DNA of 15,593 bases from Deltaproteobacteria bacterium. Lineage in GTDB: Bacteria; Bdellovibrionota_C; UBA2361; JAAYZI01. Made by a program: the position numbers and the translations under genes. Location of the stretch: the NCBI GenBank assembly GCA_012514925.1, contig JAAYZI010000111.1, positions 1-15,593 of the forward strand, written 5' to 3'. Below are positions 8,049 to 13,978 of this stretch, one piece after another. The first letter of the stretch is position 1; the number at the start of each line of letters is the position of its first letter. A model generated the notes under the pieces. The model was not told the origin of the DNA, searched no databases, and saw only the letters and a program-made list of their open reading frames with translations.

Positions 8049-8847
8049 GTGCGCCCTCCCTTGCTGCAATAGCGCGTTGTGCAAGCGAATTGATGGTTTT
8101 CCTCGGCAGGTACATTGCTCTCAGTTCAATGTCAGTTTCCGTGAAGCCTCTTCCGGCCAGTCTACTGGCACAACGTGCTAAATCCTCTCGCTTCGGTTCC
8201 ACATCCCTTACCAAGACTCCAAACAAAGAAACGTCGTCAGGATTGACGAGATAACGTCTCATAGCGCTACGGTAATGCTCAAACCACTTAGTTCCCTTCG
8301 CATGGTGTCCGAGGTACTTCACTAGAGGATCCTTCACCTTTGTCGAGTCACGCAGTTTCTCCAGCTGCTTCCTCAGCCCTTGGCGGCCGTCCATAACACT
8401 CGGAGGCCATGCCTCCTGCTGAGAAGTCTTAACCTCGCCGAATACAAAGCGGTGAGTGTCGTTGACCTTTTCCGTGCTCTGAAAGCCAACGAGATCGGTT
8501 CCGGCGGGGCTGGCACTCGGATTCTTCAGGTCGCGCCCTGTTGGCCGGGGGAACTCACAATTTCTATGCTCAACAAGAAATGCCTCCGATAGAGCCTCTC
8601 CCACACGCCAGTTATCCAACGTTACGCTGTTGGTCAAAATGCGCTTCAAGCTCTTGTCCGAAAAGTCTGTTGTTATAACGCTCGTCAGGATGGTTCTAAG
8701 GTCCAACGTGCCGACATCGTCCCAAAGAATGCGCGATACGGAGCTGCTCAACGCGGCAGCAAGCTCTTCGTCCGTATAGGACGCACCTCGCGCCTTGACA
8801 GGTGCAACATCCGCTCTATAGACTTCGGCTCCATCCGCCATCGTCAT
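8035..8847 (-). CDS. hamA: HamA-like PD-(D/E)xK nuclease (DUF1837-type)
   Basis: Seen: 270 residues from the ATG at 8847, which sits 7 nt after a GGAGGT Shine-Dalgarno. A GTG three codons upstream (8856) overlaps that site and cannot be the start. A likely PD-(D/E)xK nuclease core is visible: E84 in VGEALSEAFL, D118 in AGTDLVGF, and E138/K140 in VFGEVKTS. The spacing is right for E, D, ExK. Size and position directly before a ~1090-residue SF2 helicase fit HamA, the DUF1837-family effector of Hachiman. Known: HamA is held inactive by HamB and degrades DNA on activation, causing abortive infection. The last ~14 nt overlap the helicase start. The family assignment rests on motif spacing and gene pairing rather than clear whole-length similarity, so another restriction-fold nuclease is possible. 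Confidence 0.7.
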   Translation of the reverse strand: MTMADGAEVYRADVAPVKARGASYTDEELAAALSSSVSRILWDDVGTLDLRTILTSVITTDFSDKSLKRILTNSVTLDNWRVGEALSEAFLVEHRNCEFPRPTGRDLKNPSASPAGTDLVGFQSTEKVNDTHRFVFGEVKTSQQEAWPPSVMDGRQGLRKQLEKLRDSTKVKDPLVKYLGHHAKGTKWFEHYRSAMRRYLVNPDDVSLFGVLVRDVEPKREDLARCASRLAGRGFTETDIELRAMYLPRKTINSLAQRAIAAREGAHAQN

Positions 8848-9027
8848 TGGGCGCACCTCCGGATTTTACCTACCCGTTGATTTCGTTCTTCTTGAATTTC
8901 CACGGTCTCCCATCCGATGAGCGGGCATCCAGCGCTTGTCGATCCGTCGGTTCATCGTATCGTTGATAACACCGATATATTTGGATATCCCTTCCACCGA
9001 CAACCACCAGTCCTCGACCTCAGTCAT
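8816..9027 (-). pseudogene. Excisionase-type HTH regulator, broken by a 1-nt deletion and a nonsense codon
   Basis: From the ATG at 9027 (AGGGA just upstream) the frame gives a winged-helix excisionase/MerR-like start: WWLSVEGISKYIGVINDT, then RRIDKRWMPAHRMG. The expected next residues (R-x-W-K-F-K-K-x-E-I) are in another frame, WKFKKNEING, so one base has been lost at about 8901-8911. That frame then meets TAG (8870-8872) where a Trp is expected, followed in frame by VKSGGAPNDDGGW, running to a stop at 8816-8818. A one-base deletion and a TGG-to-TAG change together break the gene. Repaired, it would overlap the start of the nuclease gene by about 32 nt, so it was coupled to it and probably regulated the operon. 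Without repair, a 53-residue protein with an altered tail (ending at 8866) could still be made and might keep part of the DNA-binding helix. Confidence 0.7.
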
Positions 9028-9101
9028 TTTCCCTGCCCCCGCACGGTTTGACCGCCTGCTCGCCCTGAGCATAGGAAGGAGAAACCCCCATTTTCCAATG
9101 G

Positions 9102-9130
9102 ATCGTGGTATGCTGATTTTCGATTGTCAA
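9102..9130 (-). promoter_or_regulatory. Candidate promoter of the HTH-hamA-hamB operon
   Basis: On the minus strand a perfect -35 TTGACA (9125-9130) is followed after 17 nt by CACGAT (9102-9107), a weak -10 that keeps the A at position 2 and the T at position 6. It would start transcription near 9095, about 70 nt before the HTH start. The -35 match is convincing; the -10 is not. Confidence 0.35.
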
Positions 9131-9365
9131 CCACTATTTGCCGCAGAAACCTGAATTTGCCCGTACCTATAACCTATCGTGATCTCTGTCAGCGGCAGCA
9201 TGAAAATATTGAGCCATATCCTGTATCTGGGTATCCGTTCACGTGAATATTAAATTGGGGGATTACAATCTGTTACCAGTGCGATTATACGGAGTATCAA
9301 AGTGGTCCCCTGAGAGGACCTTTTACCTAGACTTCAATATTTGTAGACTTTGTGTAATCAATTCC
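9131..9365. other. Non-coding DNA upstream of the Hachiman-type operon
   Basis: No supported gene. A weak hairpin, GGTCC (9304-9308) with GGACC (9316-9320) and then four T, could be a small + strand terminator. The + strand frame at 9243-9497 runs into the direct repeat region and has no convincing ribosome site or recognisable product. Together with the repeats and transposase remnant that follow, this makes roughly 1 kb of gene-free or scarred DNA. Confidence 0.5.
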
Positions 9366-9430
9366 GTTTTCTGCCTGAGCGGTAAAATTTCACTTTCTCC
9401 AGAGAAAGTAATATTCATGCAAACGGTTAC
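9366..9430. repeat. Direct repeat, copy 1
   Basis: The 48 bp at 9383-9430 recur without mismatch at 9499-9546. A preceding 18-bp block (9366-9383, GTTTTCTGCCTGRGCGGT) also recurs at 9467-9484 with one difference. In copy 1 the blocks adjoin. The repeat contains an 18-bp dyad at 9392-9409 (ACTTTCTC-CA-GAGAAAGT). Confidence 0.9.
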
Positions 9431-9466
9431 AGTACCGCTTACGCGTGGAATTGATCATGCAATTTT

Positions 9467-9546
9467 GTTTTCTGCCTGGGCGGTGGCGCGGAATTAATTA
9501 AAATTTCACTTTCTCCAGAGAAAGTAATATTCATGCAAACGGTTAC
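9467..9546. repeat. Direct repeat, copy 2, with a 14-bp insertion
   Basis: Same 18-bp block at 9467-9484 and same 48-bp block at 9499-9546, but separated here by 14 bp (9485-9498) that copy 1 lacks. The dyad lies at 9508-9525, 116 bp from its twin. The 36 bp between the two copies (9431-9466) are unique. Confidence 0.9.
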
Positions 9547-9550
9547 TTCA

Positions 9551-9923
9551 TTACACCTGAACGCTTACACGAAATTCCATCACACGCCGTACCTTATGGA
9601 GGGCATGTAGAAACTCCGGCTCGGCATACTTCGGCTTCCTGCCCCTCTTTTGCGGTTTGGCTTTTCTTCCAGTGAATTAGATCATTCGATGTTACCGAAC
9701 TAACCGTAACCCCTTCAAGAACTCTGAATCTGCATAGCGAGACTTCGGACCTCGCTTTTTTCCCACGGATTTTCGCCCCGACCGCCGCTTCATAAAAAGC
9801 CGGATTGCGTATGCCTCGCTCTCGATATAGCTCAGTTAGCATCTCCGATTTCTCGAATTTTGAGGCACGATGATATTTTTCTCGTAAGGATTAAAAAAGA
9901 TACTGTTTTACTATTTCTTCCAT
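9551..9923 (-). pseudogene. Degraded transposase remnant (DDE/integrase-type IS)
   Basis: A GGGAGG site (about 9931-9936) precedes an ATG at 9923, then MEEIVKQYLF, an in-frame TAA (9891-9893), and SLREKYHRAS...EMLTELYRERG, the helical N terminus of IS transposases of the type that carry GYHRKxAIR followed by a basic GRPxKY linker. A frame change is needed near 9815 to reach AIRLFMKRRSGRKS and GKKRGPKSRYADSEFLKG. A further frame change near 9650 gives KRGRKPKYAEPEFLHALHKV, ending at TAA (9551-9553). The catalytic domain is absent. Several lesions mean it cannot encode a working enzyme. The exact IS family is uncertain. Confidence 0.55.
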
Positions 9924-9942
9924 GTTCTTATCCTCCCTTTTC

Positions 9943-10020
9943 GGTAACATAGAATTATGAGTCAACGTATCTTCGTTACCGCCTCAATTTTCATTTGAGG
10001 TAACATTTAATATGAGGCAA
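9943..10020. repeat. GGTAACAT direct repeats around a GTTACC hairpin
   Basis: Two similar direct copies start GGTAACAT, at 9943-9965 and 9999-10020, sharing GGTAACAT..AAT..TGAG..AA. Between them GTTACC (9975-9980) begins a hairpin: GTTA plus CCTCAA (9982-9987) pairs with TTGAGG (9995-10000) plus TAAC, with a 3-nt bulge. This lies just upstream of the transposase remnant and may be an IS end or an operator region. Confidence 0.5.
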
Positions 10021-10147
10021 ATCGGTTTGTCATATACGTAGTGTATTTATAGCAGATTTATGTCAAAATTAATGGCTAACGGTTTGGAAACACGCAAATG
10101 CGGTTATCGCCATCCGGGTCGAAACCATCTGCCAAAAGGAGTCTTAC

Positions 10148-11092
10148 ATGAACCTCGTAAAGCCACGACGTTTGCGCCCCGGAGATCGTGTGGCGCTCGT
10201 TTCGGTGTCGTCACCTGTGCCTTCCAGAGGTGACGTCGACAACATGGTTAAGTGCCTCGAAGCCTTCGACCTCACCGTCGACGTCGATGAGAATGTCATG
10301 GATTGACTCGGCTACCTAGCGGGTGCCGACAGCGTCCGTGCATCAGCTCTGACGCGGGCCCTCGAGAACCCGGATATCCGCGCCGTGTTTTTCGCGTGGA
10401 GAGGAAAGGGTGCAAACCACCTGTTGACGCACATCGATTACGCAGCGCTCCGGCGTGATCCGAAGATTGTCATGGGGCTCAGTGATCCATCCGCCATTAT
10501 CAACGCGATCACGAAGATGAGTGGAATTGTCACCTTCCATGGGCCTACCGGGGTCAACTTCGCTAATCCGGACGGGCTCGCGGAGTTCACAGAGACCGCC
10601 TTCCGCAATGCCATCTTCGGCACGACCTACCCTGCGGGAGTACCTCGCTACTCATCCTGGCAAGTACTCCGGCCCGGAGAAGCTTCTGGACCGCTCGTGG
10701 GTGGCCACCTTTCGACCGTTCAGACCCTCCTGGGATCGGTTTACGAACCAAACTGGGACGGGGCCATTTTCTTCTGGGAAGAGGTCGGCCGCGCCTCTCG
10801 AGCGATTGACCTCAGCCTTTGGCAATTCAGGCTCAATGGGGTCTTCGATCAGATTTCCGGGATGGTGGTGGGGCGTCCCCTCGAATGCACCGACCCAGCT
10901 TACGACGGCGGATTCGACCTTCTGGCAACGATCAAGAATGCGACCAGCGGCTACTCCTTCCCGATCCTTTTCAACGTCGACCTCGGTCACGCCGACCCCA
11001 AAGTGACGCTGCCGCTGGGCGCTTGTGGTCACCTCGATCTTCGGGATGAAGCAGATCCTCAGTTCACTCTCATAGAATCCGGAGTCGTGTGA
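10148..11092 (+). pseudogene. S66 peptidase (LD-carboxypeptidase/MccF-like) with one in-frame TGA
   Basis: From the ATG at 10148 (AAGGAG just upstream) one frame of 314 codons reads as an S66 peptidase apart from a TGA at codon 53 (10304-10306), within D-stop-LGYLAG where these proteins have a continuous sequence. Downstream the protein is complete: MGLSDPSAI (nucleophile Ser112), ITKMSGIVTFHGPTG, LRPGEASGPLVGGHL, the Glu of FFWEE, and the His of DLGHADPKVTLPLG. So the Ser-Glu-His triad is present. Known: S66 enzymes trim murein tetrapeptides (LdcA) or cleave the peptide-nucleotide bond of microcin C (MccF); the W/G-rich GGHL section favours the MccF side. It is visibly richer in G+C than its neighbours and looks like a separate acquisition. 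A single change makes it a young pseudogene, or a sequencing error or readthrough. No good internal start follows the stop. Confidence 0.8.
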
Positions 11093-11408
11093 TGACGATC
11101 CAGTCTAAGGTGACAAGCTACGCCGACGAGATATCCTTCAGCGCGCTGCTCGAGGCGGACCATTCCAATGTCAGAGCATGAGTCCAATGTAGTCATCGGA
11201 GGGAGTGGTGCGCTCAAAGGGAACCGGGACCCGGTGTCCAGGGCGACGCGAGAGCGTATGTCGTGAAGTCCTGTGGCTGGTTGTCGCATCTGGAGTCAGT
11301 CAGCGTGATTGATGGCAACATGTACGCTGTGAAGCATCTTCGCGCTCGACAGGAAAATAAGTGGTGCTCATGTACCTATCTTAGGTTCGTATAACACATG
11401 GAGGAAAC
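11093..11408. other. Spacer between the two S66 genes
   Basis: About 315 bp without a gene I can support. A 29-codon frame (11092-11181) starts in a TGATG overlap with the end of the first S66 gene and may be the stump of a lost downstream gene; I do not recognise it. The remainder shows no clear structure apart from the GGAGG ribosome site at 11400-11404 of the next gene. Confidence 0.5.
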
Positions 11409-12353
11409 ATGAAGACATGTAAATGGCCCGCACCGTTGACCTCGGGAGCAACCATCGGAATCGTTACACTTGGAGCTCCCGAAGCAGCTCGAAATCCCGA
11501 TCATGTCCAGAGGGGTTTGGATTGGCTCCAATCCCGAGGGTTTCATTACAAGATTGGCCCACATGCGCTAAGTGATAGTGGTTTTCTCGCTGGAACACCG
11601 ACAGAACTCGTTGGCGACCTTGCGCGGTTCTTACTCGACCCGGAAGTTTCCTTCATAATGATCGCCGGCGGCGGGGCAAATTGCAACCGAATGCTACGTC
11701 TTATCGACGTCGACTTGTTTGCAAGTGCGGGGAAAGGAGTGCTTGGCCTGAGCAATCCGACATTACTGTTAAATGCTTTAACTGCGAGGAGCGGGTTAAT
11801 TTCCTTTCATGGCCCCGCTTTAGTCTGGAACTTCGGAGGGGAAGATCCTCTCGATGAATACTCAGAGCGCCACCTTTGGACTGTTCTGAAGCAAGAATCG
11901 ACCATGGTAGTTGAACCCGAGGACAACTGGCGCTGGCTTCGATCCGGGCAGGGCGACGGGATTGTACTCGGCGGTAATCTCTGGTCACTGCAGCAGTTAC
12001 TCGGAGCGCCGTGGGAACCCGATTGGTCCAATACTATATTGTGTATTGAAGATTGTTTTTCGCAAGTTCACCAACTAGACGCAATACCAACGCACTTCGA
12101 TGACGCCGGCGTGTTGAAAAAACTGGCAGGGATGGTTGTCGGCGTGTTCGAAGGCTTATTCGAGGAGGACTATCCGCCAGCTCCGCCTATCGAAGATGTG
12201 ATATGGGATTTGGTCAGGTCGTATAACTATCCGGTTCTTAGCGGTGTCCATATAGGCCATACTAACCGCAAGATCACCATTCCGCTCGGGGCTAAGACAC
12301 ATCTAGATAGCACAACAAACTTGTTCTCATTTGACACACCGATGTCGGAGTGA
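11409..12353 (+). CDS. S66 peptidase, MccF-like LD-carboxypeptidase
   Basis: Seen: 314 residues from an ATG with a GGAGG site ending 4 nt upstream. S66 landmarks are in order: TSGATIGIVTLGAP near the N terminus, SDSGFLAGTPTE, VLGLSNPT (nucleophile Ser115), SGLISFHGPA, NWRWLRSGQG then IVLGGNLWSL, LCIEDCF (Glu214), and VHIGHTNRKITIPLG (His284). The triad is intact. The family usually has Asp after the nucleophile (GxSD); here it is Asn. Known: MccF-type S66 enzymes inactivate microcin C-like peptidyl-nucleotides, while LdcA-type enzymes recycle murein. The Trp/Gly-rich segment before GGNL supports the MccF type. Cytoplasmic, no signal peptide. It lies 316 bp after a broken paralogue and its TGA overlaps the GTG of an aminoacyl-tRNA-synthetase-like fragment, a context that suits immunity to an aaRS-targeting inhibitor. 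Confidence 0.88.
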   Translation: MKTCKWPAPLTSGATIGIVTLGAPEAARNPDHVQRGLDWLQSRGFHYKIGPHALSDSGFLAGTPTELVGDLARFLLDPEVSFIMIAGGGANCNRMLRLIDVDLFASAGKGVLGLSNPTLLLNALTARSGLISFHGPALVWNFGGEDPLDEYSERHLWTVLKQESTMVVEPEDNWRWLRSGQGDGIVLGGNLWSLQQLLGAPWEPDWSNTILCIEDCFSQVHQLDAIPTHFDDAGVLKKLAGMVVGVFEGLFEEDYPPAPPIEDVIWDLVRSYNYPVLSGVHIGHTNRKITIPLGAKTHLDSTTNLFSFDTPMSE

Positions 12354-12490
12354 ACATAAACTATGCTTCTGCATCAGCAGCGCTATCACTAGACTTGTGC
12401 AGATGCCTGCGCGCTTTCCTGCATGAAAGGGACTTCGTTAAAATCCATACCCCGGTGTTAATACGTTCGCAACGCGGAAACATTGACCCA
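12350..12490 (+). pseudogene. Truncated class II aminoacyl-tRNA-synthetase-like fragment
   Basis: A GTG at 12350 overlaps the S66 stop (GTGA). The first ~45 residues include LRAFLHERDF and IHTPVLIRS, the pattern of class II synthetase motif 1 (LRxFLxxxGFxxxxTPxL), closest in style to Asp/Asn/Lys enzymes. At about 12480-12500 the resemblance stops, and the DNA becomes the far end of the helicase remnant read on the other strand. The frame runs on to 12826 but that part is a shadow of the helicase. Inferred: the synthetase-like gene was cut off by a deletion or recombination at this junction. The right edge given is approximate. Confidence 0.45.
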
Positions 12491-13292
12491 ATGGCCGGTG
12501 CACAAAATCGGTACTGCCCCCAAGACGGTGCGCCTCATCTACGCGATCACCAAGTCCCAGCCAGCGGAGATCAGGTCCTCGAACCGTTCACGGTTGTACT
12601 CACTCACCTGAGCCGCGCTCCAGCCGCGGCGCTTGTCCAGAGGCTTGACAGAATCCATGGGCACGACCACCTGGGAAAACATCTGCCATGCATTGGCGGG
12701 CAGAACCTCCGGGTCGTGATTGCCCTTTTCACCGTTCCCCAAGCCCGTCACCGAGGCAATTCGTTTCAATGTCTTGATGTCCTACGAGTTGGAAGGTCTC
12801 CCCGAAGTGAAAGCGCATCTCGCTGACCCACTGGCTCACCAACCCTTTCGGGGCGATGACCAGCGTTCGCTTGACTAGCCCGCGAAGTTTAAGCTCCCGC
12901 ATGATGAGCCCAGCCTCGATGGTCTTGCCCAGGCCGACCTCATCCGCCAGGAGATAGCGTACCCGGTCATTAGCTATGGCGCGAGACAGGGCACGAATCT
13001 GATGTGGAAGCGGAATGACGGAAGGTTCGATAGGAGCGAGCAGGACGTTCTAGATCAGCGCGTCGATTACCCGCGTAGCGGCAGCGATGTAGGCAATATC
13101 GTCCGGCGAGCCGGTGCCCTCGCTCTCCAGAGACTTGAGCCGGGGAGCCGGGATGCGGACCACGGAGTCGCGGTCGGGCAGCTAAACGCGGCAGGTCGTC
13201 TCGCCCCAGAGCGTCTGGGCTTCAGTGACCTTGCAGGCGCAGTTATGCACGGCACTGTATTGCCACTCCCGACTGACTCTGGAAAATTTCAT
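12490..13292 (-). pseudogene. SNF2-family helicase remnant, resembling DISARM DrmD
   Basis: The ATG at 13290-13292 overlaps the RNA ligase stop as ATGA. Read through lesions, the protein runs EWQYSAVHNCACKVTEAQTL, a TAG at codon 37 (13182-13184, Trp expected), RDSVVRIPAPRLKSLES, a TAG at codon 81 (13050-13052, Gln expected), then Walker A DEVGLGKT (117-124), RTLVIAPKGLVSQW and FHFGETFQLV. A one-base gain near 12785 is needed to continue into VVPMDSVKPLDKRRGW and RERFEDLISAGWDLVI. A one-base loss near 12540 then precedes DEAHRLGGSTD. At about 12490 the gene is cut off, so some 270 of an expected ~900 or more codons remain. Known: DrmD and related SNF2 enzymes are ATP-driven DNA translocases in defence. 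Two nonsense codons, two frameshifts and the truncation make it certainly inactive. Confidence 0.75.
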
Positions 13293-13978
13293 CCTTGAAT
13301 CTCCAGTCTCAACCGGTTTGACCTGATGGGAGAGCGTGACCAGTGCTGCTCCACTGCTTGGACGAATGCCGGATGAACCAGTTTGGCCCGTTGCGTCAGC
13401 CAATCTTCTTGATCTAATCGAAGATAAAGGCCTTCCGCAGGATGATCACTAAGTTTTGATGTTAATAGGAATGTTTGGATCTCTGGATATGTAAAGCGCC
13501 CGCGAGCAAGAACAGGAACCTGAGCGATACACATTTCCTTTAAGAGAGCATCTCGACGATCCGAAGAAAGAAACCTGTGAAATCGTTTATCATAAACATC
13601 GAAACCAAGGAACCAATCCGGCAAGTGGTCATAAAAAATCGAGTGTTGAGCATAGCACCATTCCCCGAAAAGTATAAAATAGTCGGAAAGATGCTCAAAC
13701 AGCGTATCCATCCGTGGTGCCAACCAATCGCCAAGTTTTCTCCACTGACCTGATCCGGGTAAATGCAAGTATGCGCCCCTATTCTGTGCTCGAATAATTC
13801 CTTCCGAATCAAAAGAGATTCCCAGATTCGCGCCATCTACCTTCTCCTCGACAACAAGGTCGTGCTGCAGGAATTCATCACGCTCCGATTCCGACAGCAC
13901 CTTGTCATCCCGAATATAAACGCCAGCTAGCGTTGCCAGATGTGGCGTGGAGGGGAATTTAAAAAAATCGTCTTTCAT
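13289..13978 (-). CDS. RNA ligase (Rnl2-like nucleotidyltransferase)
   Basis: Seen: 229 residues from the ATG at 13978, which overlaps the PIN gene stop as ATGA; a longer frame to 14077 lies inside the PIN gene and is not used. Covalent nucleotidyltransferase motifs are all present: motif I VEEKVDGANLG with AMP-acceptor Lys46, motif Ia-like RAQNRG (63-68), motif III LFGEW (103-107), motif IIIa WFLGFDVYD (122-130), motif IV EGLYLR (182-187) and motif V RAKLVHP (197-203). Known: such ligases seal RNA 3'-OH to 5'-phosphate with ATP. At 229 residues it is little more than the catalytic domain, lacking the C-terminal domain of T4 Rnl2. The neighbouring PIN nuclease would create exactly such ends, so repair or control of self-cleavage is inferred. 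Confidence 0.88.
   Translation of the reverse strand: MKDDFFKFPSTPHLATLAGVYIRDDKVLSESERDEFLQHDLVVEEKVDGANLGISFDSEGIIRAQNRGAYLHLPGSGQWRKLGDWLAPRMDTLFEHLSDYFILFGEWCYAQHSIFYDHLPDWFLGFDVYDKRFHRFLSSDRRDALLKEMCIAQVPVLARGRFTYPEIQTFLLTSKLSDHPAEGLYLRLDQEDWLTQRAKLVHPAFVQAVEQHWSRSPIRSNRLRLEIQG

Noticed and set aside
8048..8084. Upstream ATG at 8084 as the start of the HamB-like helicase
   Set aside because: It lies 50 nt inside the nuclease gene without a ribosome site, whereas ATG 8048 has AAGGGAGGG at ideal spacing.
8848..8856. GTG at 8856 as the start of the HamA-like nuclease
   Set aside because: The codon overlaps the GGAGGT Shine-Dalgarno that serves the ATG at 8847.
9243..9497. 84-codon + strand frame
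   Set aside because: It runs through the direct repeat, has no good ribosome site and no recognisable product.
9366..9546. Possible short CRISPR array, because of repeated blocks with a GCCTGxGCGG core
   Set aside because: Only two copies, repeat of 48 bp or more with an internal insertion, one unique gap, and no cas genes in the window.
9535..10088. Possible IS terminal inverted repeats, GCAAACGGTTAC (9535-9546) and CTAACGGTTTGG (10077-10088)
   Set aside because: The shared core is short and itself nearly palindromic, so the match could arise by chance and gives no clear element boundary.
10385..11092. Separate gene starting at the GTG at 10385
   Set aside because: The start is inside a conserved strand of the S66 fold and has no ribosome site; the gene begins at 10148 and is interrupted by TGA.
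12491..12826. C-terminal part of the 158-codon + strand frame starting at 12350
   Set aside because: It is antisense to the SNF2 helicase remnant, whose motifs are clear on the minus strand.
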